Of a stretch of DNA of 64,000 nucleotides, positions 17,246 to 28,100 are shown piece by piece; position 1 is the first letter of the stretch; the number at the start of each line of letters is the position of its first letter. Both the position numbers and the translations under genes were made by a program. Origin of the DNA: Streptomyces sp. F63 (GTDB taxonomy: Bacteria; Actinomycetota; Actinomycetes; Streptomycetales; Streptomycetaceae). The notes under the pieces were generated by a model. The model was not told the origin of the DNA. It made no database searches and worked only from the letters and a program-made list of their open reading frames with translations. Location: assembly GCF_018070345.1 (NCBI RefSeq), contig NZ_JAGPXX010000010.1:124001-188000 (forward strand), read 5' to 3'.

Positions 17246-18452
17246 GCCCCCCGCGGGCGAGGGGCCACAACGCGGCGGGCAGCGGCTCCACGACGCCCTC
17301 CTCCCTCGGCACGGCCCGTTCCCGGATCTCGGACCGCTCCGGGCCGGAGGGCCATTCGCGGAAGCGCCGGAACAGCATCGGCACACCCCGGGCGACGGAG
17401 ATGTCGGCACTGTCCATGGCCTGCAGATGCACATGCGGCTGGGTCGAGTTGCCGGAGTTCCCGCAGTCGGCGATGTGCTCGCCCTCCACCACCCGCTGGC
17501 CGGCGGACACGCGGACGGAGCCGGCCTTGAAGTGCGCCAGGGCGACGAAGGGGCCGTCCGGTGCCAGCGCGATGATCACGTGGTTGCCGGCGATGGCGTG
17601 CACCCCCTGGCGCAGCCGTGACCCCTGGCCCAGGGCGTAGGGGACCAGGGCGAGTTGTGAGCGCCGGGCCTCGTGGTCGGGTTCGGCGTCGTGGACCGCG
17701 ACGACCGTGCCGCCGACCGGGGCCAGGATCGGCAGGCCGAACGCGTGGAAGAGCTCCGGCGGTTCGGTGGCCAGGAAGGTCCGCCAACTGCGGCTGCCGG
17801 CCGTCCGGTGCCGGCCGTCCACGGCGATAAAGTCGATGGCGTAGCGGCCGCCGAGCAGATCGGTCCCGTGGCTCGGGACCTGCCGGGCCGGGCTGTTCCT
17901 GGCGCGCCACAGCCCGGTGAAGGGCATCGAGACCACGACCCCTCCGTCCTCCGGATTCTGGGCGGGGTGGTCTCCGGGCCGGCCGGCGACCACCCCGCCC
18001 AGGGCGAGCGCGGTGGTGCCGACCGCGAGGGTGCGGGCGACGAAGAGCCTGCGTGAGGAGTCGTCACCCGGTTCCGGCGCGCCCGGGGACGCGTGGGGGC
18101 CGTCCGGCGGCGGGACGGAGTGGCGGGTGGCGGCCCGGCGGGCGGCGGCCCGGCGGAGCAGGGGGCGGACCAGCTCGCCCAGGAGCAGCGCGAGGGTGAG
18201 GTACAGCAGCAGGGGCAGCCAGACAGCGGCCACTTGGGCGGAGAGGCGGCTGAGACCGGAGGGAAGCTCGGCGGGCCCGGCGGCCAGCACGGCGGCGGTG
18301 GTCGCCGCGAAGAGCCACAGCAGCACCGTGCCGGCGCGGCGCCACCGGCTGCCCTCGGGCGCGACGTCCCGGACCAGACGCCGGAACAGATACCAGTGGA
18401 CGGCCGCCAGGAGGAAAAGGATGAGAAGGGCGTTCAGGAGTAACAGGACCAT
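17214..18452 (-). CDS. Membrane-anchored M23-like peptidase domain protein
   Basis: A 412-residue protein starting at ATG 18452 (an upstream in-frame ATG at 18548 would add 32 polar residues). The N-terminal part has three or four membrane segments (VLLLLNALLILFLLAAVHWY, VLLWLFAATTAAVLAAG, VWLPLLLYLTLALLLGEL, and later LAVGTTALALGGVVAG). The C-terminal 220 residues resemble an M23 (LytM-like) domain: GGTVVAVHD, GNHVIIALA, VALAHFKAGSV, GEHIADCGNSGNS and the HxH zinc ligands in QPHVHLQ. At the expected first ligand (HxxxD) the sequence is RYAID, so His is replaced by Arg and zinc binding may be altered. It may act on peptidoglycan, and a self-protection role is conceivable, but neither is shown. 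Confidence 0.78.
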   Translation of the reverse strand: MVLLLLNALLILFLLAAVHWYLFRRLVRDVAPEGSRWRRAGTVLLWLFAATTAAVLAAGPAELPSGLSRLSAQVAAVWLPLLLYLTLALLLGELVRPLLRRAAARRAATRHSVPPPDGPHASPGAPEPGDDSSRRLFVARTLAVGTTALALGGVVAGRPGDHPAQNPEDGGVVVSMPFTGLWRARNSPARQVPSHGTDLLGGRYAIDFIAVDGRHRTAGSRSWRTFLATEPPELFHAFGLPILAPVGGTVVAVHDAEPDHEARRSQLALVPYALGQGSRLRQGVHAIAGNHVIIALAPDGPFVALAHFKAGSVRVSAGQRVVEGEHIADCGNSGNSTQPHVHLQAMDSADISVARGVPMLFRRFREWPSGPERSEIRERAVPREEGVVEPLPAALWPLARGGLRACGTSSGR

Positions 18453-18547
18453 GTCGGTGAACTTCCGTTCGTGGGGTTGCCGCAGCGGTGTCAAGTATGA
18501 CGGCCCGTATCGCCCCGTTGGCAGACGGAAGCGATCGCCGGGCTTCA

Positions 18548-18568
18548 AAGAATGGGCATTCTTCTAGT
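18548..18568 (+). promoter_or_regulatory. Candidate operator/promoter motif, copy 2
   Basis: The sequence AAGAATGGGCATTCTT (perfect AAGAAT/ATTCTT arms around GGGC) is followed by CTAGT, closely matching the copy at 14110. It lies 96 bases upstream of the M23-like gene and about 610 bases upstream of the first NRPS gene, so it could serve either. Confidence 0.45.
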
Positions 18569-18996
18569 CCTCCGGCGGCCGGCGCCCGGCTCGCGGTGCG
18601 GTGCACGGTGTTGCGCCGGGTATTTCCGCAGGTCAGGCAGTGCTTCGGGTTCCGGAATGCTGGCGGGATCGCGTCCCGGGCCTTCCGGAGCCGACCGTTG
18701 ACAGGCGCTGTTCGGGTGGATGAGCATGTCGTTCAATATCGAAGGTGCGAACGGGTGCGGCCCTCGGGACCGGGGGCGTGCACGTGGTTCCCTCCCATGG
18801 TGAGTTGCGGCGTGACTATTTCGATACGGGGGATTTGCATGGGAAATCGGGGTGCTTTCGGACTCGTGCTCCACGGTCTGCTGAGCCATGCCGCCGCCAT
18901 TGCCACGGCTGGCGTCTGTGCGGGACATCTGTGCAGGCCAGAGCTGTTATCGGGGTTGCCGGGCCCCGGTGGTCGCAGTACCTTCGCCGGCTGTTG

Positions 18997-19012
18997 ACGG
19001 GGAATTCCACAG
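18997..19012. promoter_or_regulatory. Candidate PAS-LuxR (PimM-type) operator
   Basis: The 16 bases ACGGGGAATTCCACAG match 13 of 16 positions of the PimM-family consensus CTVGGGAWWTCCCBAG, including the full GGGAATTCC core. The site lies about 170 bases upstream of the first NRPS start, and a PAS-LuxR gene of that type is present at 12217. A left half-site (CTGGGGATT) also occurs near 19164. Confidence 0.5.
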
Positions 19013-19179
19013 AATTCCGTCCGGGTTCGGAGTGATCCGACCACGCTCATGCGCACGGCCCCGGAACAGTCCACGGTGACTGTCGCGGGACAAGGGTCCG
19101 GACATTTCGTCCGGCAGTGGTTACCCCTTGGTCGGGGCCGGGAGCGCACATCACCTCTTGACTTCTGGGGATTGCGGCC

Positions 19180-22100
19180 TTGAGTACTTCTCGTGACTCA
19201 GCAGAAAACCTCCCTGCCTTCCCGGAAGGCCGGCGGGTCGAGATTTCCTACCCGATGTCACCCACGCAGCAGGGCATTCTGTTCCAGGCCCGCCACGGGG
19301 AAAAGGCCGGTCTATACCACGTGCAGGCCGTATTTGAGATCGCGCAGGATCTCGACCTCGACGCCTTTCGCCGGAGCTGGCAGCACGTCGCGGAGCGGCA
19401 CGCTGTGCTGCGCACGGGCATCGTGGACCGCGCGGGTGAGGAACCGCTCCAGACGGTCCGGGAGGAGGTGGAGGTCCCCCTCGTCCACGAGGACTGGAGT
19501 TCCCTGGAGGAGGCGCAGCTCGCGGAGCGGCTGAGGGACCGTCTGCGGCACGACCTCGAACAGGGCTTCGACCTGACGCGGGCGCCGCTGTGGCGGCTCC
19601 ATGTCGCCCGGCTGGGGCCGGCGCGCTACGAGGTCCTCTGGAGCCTTCACTACCTCCTGATGGACGGGCGGAGCCAGGCCGCGGTGGTGCGCGAGGTCGA
19701 GCGGACCTACGCGTCCCTGGTCTCGGGGGCGTCCCCGGACCTGCCGGCCGTGCCGCCCTTCGGGGAGTACATCGACTGGCTGGGACGCCAGGACGCCGAC
19801 GGCGCCGAGACATTCTGGCGGGAGGAGCTGCGGTCGGTCTCCCCGGCCGGCCCCCTCCCCGTCGAGCGCCGGCTCCCCGCCGGCGGGGAGCCGGCCGGGG
19901 ACGTGCCGGCCGTGGCCGCGTACGCGCAGGTGCCCCTCGCCCTGGACGGGGCGGAGACCGCCGCGCTGCGCGCCGCCGGGCAGCGGCACGGCCTGAGCCT
20001 CGGCACGCTCGTCCGGGGCGCCTGGGCCTTTCTCCTGAGCCGCTACCAGGGCACCGACGAGGTGGTCGTGGGCGCCACCACCCCCGGCCGTCCCGCCGGA
20101 CTGCCCGGTGCCGGGGACATGGTCGGGCTGTTCATCAACACGCTCCCCCTGCGGGTCCGCGTGCCGGCCTCGGAGGGCTGGGCGGAGTGGATGCGGGGTC
20201 TGCAGCGGCAGTACGAGCAGATCCGGGCACACGAGCACAGCCCCCTGCTGCGGATCCAGCAGTGGAGCGGGATCGGTTCGGGCGAGTCGCTTTTCACCAG
20301 CGTCGTGTTGGTGGAGGACGACCCCGGTGACGACAGCCGCGACGACTGCGGAAACACCCGCGGGACCGGGGAGACGGCGACCCGGAGCCGGCCCTTCCGG
20401 ATGGTCCGGGTCCGGGAGGAGAGCCACGCCGCCTACCCCCTGAGCCTCGTGGCCACCCCCGGAGAGCGCCTGACCCTCACGGTCCACTACGACACCCGGC
20501 GCTTCGAGGCGGCGACAGCCGAGAGGGCGGCGGACCACCTCCGCAGAATCCTCGCGGAGCTGGTGGACCGGCCGGACGCCCGCCTGGGGCAGCTGAACCT
20601 CCTCGCTCCGGAGGAGTTCTCCCGGCTCGTCCACACCTGGAACGACACCGACACGCCGTACTCGCAGGACCTCTGCATCCACCAGCTGTTCGAGCGCCGG
20701 GCCGCGGAGGCCCCGGACGCGCCGGCCCTGCTGTTCCGGGACGAGCGCTGGACCTACCGGGAGGTCAACGAGCGGGCCAACCAGGTGGCCCACCACCTCC
20801 GGCACCTGGGGATCGGCCGCGGGGACCAGGTCGCGATCCTGACGGAGCGCTCCGCGGAGATGATCCCCGCGCTCCTGGGAGTCCTGAAGGCCGGCGCCGC
20901 CTATGTCCCCCTGGACCCCGGAGCGCCCGTCAGACGATGGCACTGGATCACCGGCTCGCTGAAGGCCACGTGCGTCCTGACCCAGCACGCCTTCGTGGAC
21001 CGCCTGCTGTCCGCCGGCCCCCTGCCGGACCTCGCGCACATCCTCTGCCTGGATCCGCCCGGCGACGGCGACGGCGACGGCGACGTCTTCCCGGCCGGCG
21101 GCCCGTGCGCCGTCCACTCCCGGGCCGGGACCGACGCCATGCCCACGGACGACCTCCCCCGGCAGGGCACACCCCAGGACCTCGCCTACACCATCTTCAC
21201 CTCGGGCTCCACCGGAACCCCCAAGGGCGTCGCGGTGGCGCACTTCCCGGCGGTCAACCTGATCGAGTGGGTCAACAACACCTTCGCGGTGGGACCGGAC
21301 GACCGCGTCCTCTTCGTCACCGCCCTCACCTTCGACCTCTCCGTCTACGACGTCTTCGGCATCCTCGCCGCCGGCGGATCCATCCGCGTGGCCTCCGACG
21401 AGGACATCCGGGAGCCCGCGAACCTGCTGCGCCACCTCGCGGACGAACCCATCACCTTCTGGGACTCCGCGCCCGCCGCCCTCATGCAGCTCGTCCCCCT
21501 GCTGCCCACGGACGGCGACGGCGCGCACCGGGTCGTCTCCCGCTCGCTGCGCCTGATCTTCATGAGCGGGGACTGGATCCCGGTGCACTCGCCCGACCTG
21601 ATGCGGACGGTGTTCCCCGAGGTCCAGGTCGTCGGCCTGGGCGGCGCGACCGAGGCGACGGTCTGGTCGAACTTCTTCCCCATCGGCACGGTCGACCCGG
21701 CCTGGCCGAGCATCCCCTACGGCAGGCCCATCCAGAACGCGCGCTACTACGTCCTCGACGAGAGCATGCGCCCCTGCCCGGTCGACGTGCCCGGCGACCT
21801 CTACATCGGCGGCCTCTGCCTCAGCTCCGGCTACGCGAACGAACCCGCGCTGACGGCGTCCAAGTACCTCCCCTCGCCCTTCGCCGGCACGCCCGGTGAA
21901 CGTCTCTACAAGACGGGTGACATGGCGCGGTGGCGCCCGGACGGGAACCTGGAGTTCCTGGGCCGCACCGACTCACAGGTCAAGATCCGCGGCTACCGCA
22001 TCGAACTCGGCGAGATCGACAGCACGCTGAGCGAGCACCCCGCCGTCCAGGACGCGGCGACGATCGTCCGCGAGGACCGGGCCGGCGACCGGTCCCTGGT

Positions 22101-25100
22101 GTCGTACGTGGTGCTGCACCCGCAGCGCGCCCGCGCGGCCGTCCAGGAGGACGGGGACAGGGACGGGGACAAGGACGGCGACTCCCTGGCCGGCCGGCGC
22201 ATCGACCGCTGGCGCGAGGTGTACGACGCCTTCGACCCCGGCGCGGCCGAGGACTCCGAGGACGGCAACGACTTCTCCGGCTGGAACAGCAGCTACACCG
22301 GGCTGCCCATCCCCCTGGAGGAGATGCGTTCCTGGCAGCAGGACACGGTGGAGCTGATCCGCGGCCACGACCCGCGCACGATCCTGGAGATCGGCTGCGG
22401 CACCGGCCTGCTGCTGTTCCCGCTCGCCCCCGGATGCCGGCGGTACTACGGCACCGACTTCTCCGCCTCCGCCCTCGACGCCGTCCGCCGCCGCCTGGAG
22501 AACCATCCGGAGCTGCGGGACACGGTCGTCCTGCACCGCGCGGAGGCCGACGCCCTCGACGGCCTGGACCCGGAACCGGTCGACACGGTCGTCATCAACT
22601 CCGTCATCCAGTACTTCCCCGGCATCGACTACCTGCTCCGCGTCGTCGAGGGGGCGCTGTCCCGCGTCGCCGACGGCGGGCGGATCGTCATCGGGGACGT
22701 CCGCAGCCTCCCTCTGCTCGACGCCTTCCACGCGAGCGTCGAGGCGGAGCGCGCGCCCGGGGCCACGACCCGCGGGCAGCTGTGGGAGCGCGTCCGGGAA
22801 CGGGTGCAGCAGGAGGAGGAGCTGACCCTCGACCCGGCGTTCTTCCGCGACTGGGCCGCCCGCACCGGCCGCATCCACCGGGTGGAGATCCGGCCGAGCG
22901 GAGGCCGCCACCGCAACGAGATGTCGATGTTCCGCTACCAGGTGGTGCTGCACGTCGGCGACCCCGCCCGGAACGCGGCCGCCCGGCCGGCGCCGGAGGG
23001 CACGGAACTCCACTGGACCGCCGAGGGCCTCACCCTCCCCGGGCTGCGGAAGCTGCTGGCCGGTGACCGGCCCGCACGGCTCCGGCTGCGCGGCGTCCCG
23101 AACGCGCGGGTCGAGGAAGCGGTCCGCACGCTCCGCTGGCTGACGGCGGACTCCGGCTCCGGACCGGAGACGGCCGAGGACTGGCGCGCCCGGGACCGGG
23201 CGGCCGAGGGCGTCGACCCCGAGGACATCCGGGACCTCGCCGGGCAGGCCGGCTACCGCGCGGCTCTCGACTGGAGCCGGCACGGCGCGGACGGCCGCTT
23301 CGACGCGCTGCTGACCCGCGAGGGCACCGAACCGGAGCCCGACGAGGAGGAGTCCGTCTCCCCGGCCGCCCCGGAGCAGGAGGCCCCCGACTGGTCGGAG
23401 TACGCCAACCAGCCGCTGAAGGCGGAGATCCGGCACCTGCTGCTGCCCCGGCTCCACACCCATCTGGCCGAGCGGCTCCCCGGCTACATGCTGCCCTCCG
23501 ACCTCGTGGCGCTCGACACCCTGCCCGTCACCTCCAGCGGCAAGCTCGACCGCCGCGCCCTGCCGGCCCCGCAGGCCTCCGGCTCCGACGGGTCGGCCCC
23601 CCGGGTGCCCGCCCGGAACACCACCGAGGCCCTGCTGGTCTCGATGTGGGAGCAGATCCTGGACCGCTCGCCCATCGGCGTCCTCGACAACTTCTTCGAA
23701 CTGGGCGGGCACTCCCTCCTCGCCGTCCAGCTCGTGGCCCGGATCCGGCAGGTGTTCTCCCTGGACGTGCCGGTCCGCCTCTTCTTCGACCTGCCGACGA
23801 TCGCCGAGGTCGCCCGCGAACTGCAGCGGCGCCAGGAGGAACTGCAGCCGCGGCAGGGGCCCCCGCTCACCCCGGTCCCCCGCGGCCGCCCGCTGCCGGC
23901 CACCTTCGACCAGCAGCGGCTCTGGTTCATCGACCGGCTGAGCCCCGGAACCACCTCCTACACGGTCAACTGGCTCATTCCGCTCCCGGCGGCCATCGGC
24001 ACCCCGGTGGTCCGTGACGCGCTGGCCGAGATGACGCGGCGCCACGAGACGCTGCGCACGACGTTCCGCGAGGAGGACGGCCGGGTCTGGCAGATCGTCG
24101 CGGACGCCGGGCCGGTCGGACTGCCGGTCAGCGATCTCTCCGGACTCCCCGCCGAGCAGAGCGAGCAACGGGCGCGGGACGAGATCCGCCAGTGGTGGGA
24201 CCAGCCCTTCGACCTGGTCCGGGGCCCCCTGCTGCGTGCCCGGCTCATCAAGCTGCCGGACGCGGAGCAGGTGATCGCGCTCAGCGCCCACCACATGGTG
24301 TTCGACGGCTACTCCATCGGCCTCTTCGGCCGGGAGTTCGTGGAGATCTGCCGCGCCCTGGCCGACGGCGAACCCTCCCCGCTGCCCGATCCGGACATCC
24401 AGTACGCCGACTACGCGGCGTGGCAGCACAGCCGGCTGGAGGAGGACGGGCTCCAGTTCCACCTGGACTACTGGAAGGAACAGCTCACCGGGGCACCGGA
24501 ACTGCTCACGCTGCCCACCGACTTCCCCCGGCCGGACGAGCAGAGCCTCAAGGGCGACTTCCTGCGGCGGCAGCTGTCGCCCGAGAGCACGCGGCACGTC
24601 GCGCAGCTGAGCCGCGAGTACCAGGTGACGCACTACATCACCCTGCTCAGCTGCTACGCCGTGTTCCTGTCCCGGTACAGCGGGCAGGACGTCGTGGTCA
24701 TCGGTGTGCCGATCGCCAACCGCAACCGCGTCGAGCTGGAATCCATGATCGGGTTCCTGGTCAGCACCGTCGCCCTCCGCGTGGACCTCAGCGACAACCC
24801 GAGCTTCGAGGACGTCCTGCTCCAGGTCCGCAAGCAGCTCTTCGACGCCCAGAGCCACCAGGACGTCCCCTTCGAGCGGCTCGTCGAGGCGCTGGCCCCG
24901 ACGCGCAGCCTCGGGTACAACCCCGTCTTCCAGGCGATGTTCGCCGACGAGAGCCTGCCCCTCCTGGACCACGTCGCGGACCTGGTCCGGCCGAAGCCGT
25001 GGATGCACGAGCTGATCGCCCAGGGCATGAGCGTCGGCGTCGCCCGGTTCGACCTCACCCTCATGATCCAGGCCGCTCCCGAGGGCACCCACTTCGGGTT

Positions 25101-28100
25101 CGAGTACAGCACCGACCTGTTCCGGGAACCGACGGTCGCGCGCATGGCCGACCACTTCGCGGCACTGCTGGACTCCGCCCTGGCGGACCCCGGGCAGCGT
25201 GTGCGCCACCTGCCGATGACGGGCGAGACCGAGCGCCGGCAGCTCGTCGACACGGGGCACGGGACCCGCGGCGGGCGGACCTCTGCGCCCGCCCCCCTGA
25301 CGGAGCTGTTCGCGGAGCGGGTGCGGCGGTGTCCGGACCGGGTGGCCGTGGTGTCGGGTGACGCGCAGGTGAGTTATGCGGCGCTGGACCGGTGGTCGAA
25401 CCGGTTGGCGCGGTTGCTGCGGGAGCGGGGTGTGGGGCGGGAGAGCGCGGTGGGGCTGTGTGTGCCGCGTTCGGTGGAGATGGTCGTGGGTGTGCTGGGG
25501 ATTGTGAAGGCCGGCGGGGCGTATGTGCCGCTGGATCCGGCGTATCCGCGGGAGCGGCTGGCGTTCATGGTGGAGGATGCCGGGCTGTCCCTGGTGCTGG
25601 CGGAGGAGTCGGTGCGCGGGGTGCTGCCGGAGTCCGGTGCGCCGGTGCTGGCGGTGGGGGAGGTGTGGGCGGAGCTGGAGCGGTGGTCCGGTGAGCCGGT
25701 GGAGCCGGCCGGCGGCTGCGACGACCTGGCGTATGTGATGTACACCTCCGGGTCCACCGGCCGGCCGAAGGGCGTGGCCGTCACCCACGCCGATGTGGCG
25801 GCGCTCGCCTCGGACAGCCGCTTCGCCCGGGGCCACGAGCGCGTCCTGCTGCACTCCCCGCAGGCCTTCGACGCCTCCACCTACGAGTTCTGGGTGCCGC
25901 TGCTGTCCGGCGGCCGGATGGTGATCGCGCCGGAGGGATCGGTCACCCCGGAGGTGCTGCGGGACACCGTGGCGACGCACTCCGTCTCCGCCCTCTGGCT
26001 GACAGCGGCCCTGTTCCACCTGTTCGCCCAGGAGGACCCGGGCTGTCTCAGCGGCCTCGGCGAGGTGTGGACCGGAGGCGACGCGGTCCGGGCCGAGGCG
26101 GTCCGGCGGGTGCGCGCCGCCTGCCCGGACCTCACCGTGGTGGACGGCTACGGGCCGACGGAGACGACGACCTTCGCCACCAGCCACCGGATCGAGCCGG
26201 GGGCCGAGGTGCCGGCCACGGTGCCGATCGGCCGGCCGCTCGACGACATGCAGGTGTTCGTCCTCGACGGCCTCCTGCAGCCCGTCCCGGCCGGCGTCAC
26301 CGGCGAACTCCACATCGGTGGTGCGGGGCTGGCGCGGGGGTATCTGGGGCGGCCGGATCTGACGGCCGAGGCGTTCGTGGCGAACCCGCACGGTGCGCCG
26401 GGAAGCCGCCTGTACCGGACCGGTGACCTGGCGCGGCTGCTGCCCGACGGAAACGTCGACGTGCTGGGCCGGGTCGACGACCAGGTCAAGATCCGCGGCT
26501 TCCGGGTGGAACCCGGCGAGATCGAGGACGCCCTCACCGGCCACCCCGGGGTGCGCGGCGCCGCGGTCCTCGTCCACCGGCAGGGCGACAGCAAGCGCCT
26601 GGTGGCGTATGTGGTGTTCCGGGACGGTGTGGTGGCGGGGGAGGAGTTGCGGTCGTTCCTGGGGGAGCGGTTGCCGGCGTACATGGTGCCGGGGGTGTTC
26701 GTTCCGCTGGAGGTGCTGCCGCTGAGTCCGAACGGGAAGGTGGACCGGCGGGCTCTGGCGGGGTTGCCATGGGAGGAGTACGCGGGGGCGGAGCGGGAGT
26801 TCACGGCGCCGCGTACGGAGGTGGAGGAGCAGCTGGCGCTGATCTGGCGGGAGGTGCTGGGCACCGGCCGGCCGGTGGGGGTGCACGATGACTTCTTCTC
26901 GCTGGGCGGGGATTCGATTCTGAGTCTTCAGGTGATTTTCCGGGCCCGGCAGGTGGGTCTGCATTTCACGGTGAAGCAGTTGTTCCGGTATCAGACGGTG
27001 GCGGCTCTGGCGCCGGTGGTGGAGCGGCAGGAGGCTCCGCGGGTGCGGGCGGAGCAGGGTCCGGTGTCGGGTCCGGTGGAGTTGACGCCGATTCAGCGGT
27101 GGTTCTTCGCGCAGGATTTTGTGCGGCCGGGGCATGTGAACCAGTCGGTGCTGGTGGAGGTGGACGCGGGGGTCGCTGCGGGGTCGTGGGAGCGGGTGGT
27201 GCGGCGGCTGCTGGAGCATCATGACGGTCTGCGGGCGCGGTTCTTCCGGGAGGACGGTGTTTGGCGGTCGGAGCTGGCCGCGGCGGTGGAGTCGGTGCCG
27301 TGGCGGGTGCACGATCTGTCGTCGTATCCGGCCGGTGAGCGCCGGCAGCGGCTGACGGAGGAGGCCGGGCGCGTCCAGGCGAGCATGGACCTGGCCGGGG
27401 GGCCGCTCTTCCGCGCCGTCCTCTTCACCGGCCTGGAAGACGGCACCCACCGGCTGCTGCTCGTCGCCCACCACCTCGTCATCGACGTGGTGTCCTGGCG
27501 GATCCTCCTCGAAGACCTCCAGACCCTGCTCGAACAGGCCCGTCAGGAGCAGGAGTTGGTGCTGCCGGCGAAGTCGAGTTCGTGGCGGGAGTGGGCCGCG
27601 CGGCTGGCGGAGGAGGCGCTGGGCGCGGAGACGGCCGGGGAGGTGGCGTACTGGAGTGAGCAGTGCGCGGGTCCGGTGGCGGAGCTGCCGCTGGACGGTC
27701 CGGTGGACGGCAACACGGTCGGTGCCGGCCGGGTGGTCGAGGCGGTGCTCGGGGCGGAGGAGACGGGTGCTCTGCTGCGGGAGGTGCCGGCGGTGTTCGG
27801 TACGCGGGTCAATGACGTTCTGCTGACGGGGGTGGCCTCGGCGGTCGGTGCGTGGGCGCGTGGTGGTCATGTGCGGGTGGATGTCGAGGGGCACGGCCGG
27901 GAGGACCTGTTCGGGGACGTGGACGTCTCGCGGACGACGGGCTGGTTCACCACGGTTTCCCCGCTGCGGTTGCCGGTTCCGGCGCCGGACGCGCCGGGAG
28001 AGGGCCTGAAGCGGATCAAGGAACTGCTCCGCGGCCGGCCGCGGCAGGGCATCGGCTACGGCCTGCTCGCCCACGGCCCGGAGGACACCGCCCTCGGCGG

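Larger units (their letters stand above)
18453..19179. other. Divergent promoter region upstream of the NRPS operon
   Basis: There are 727 bases between the M23-like gene and the first NRPS gene. The region contains the second copy of the AAGAA/TTCTT motif (18548-18568), a lone TTGACA (18698-18703) without a good -10, and a PAS-LuxR-type operator candidate (18997-19012). Base composition is clearly lower in GC than the flanking genes. No convincing gene was found, so this is probably a large regulatory region driving the biosynthetic operon. Confidence 0.6.

Noticed and set aside
18698..18703. TTGACA as the -35 box of the NRPS promoter
   Set aside because: No acceptable -10 hexamer lies 16-19 bases downstream.
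18839..18997. A 52-codon ORF (MGNRGAFGLVLHG...) in the region upstream of the NRPS
   Set aside because: It has no clear ribosome-binding site, no homology I recognise and sits in a regulatory region. A tiny peptide gene cannot be excluded but is not supported.
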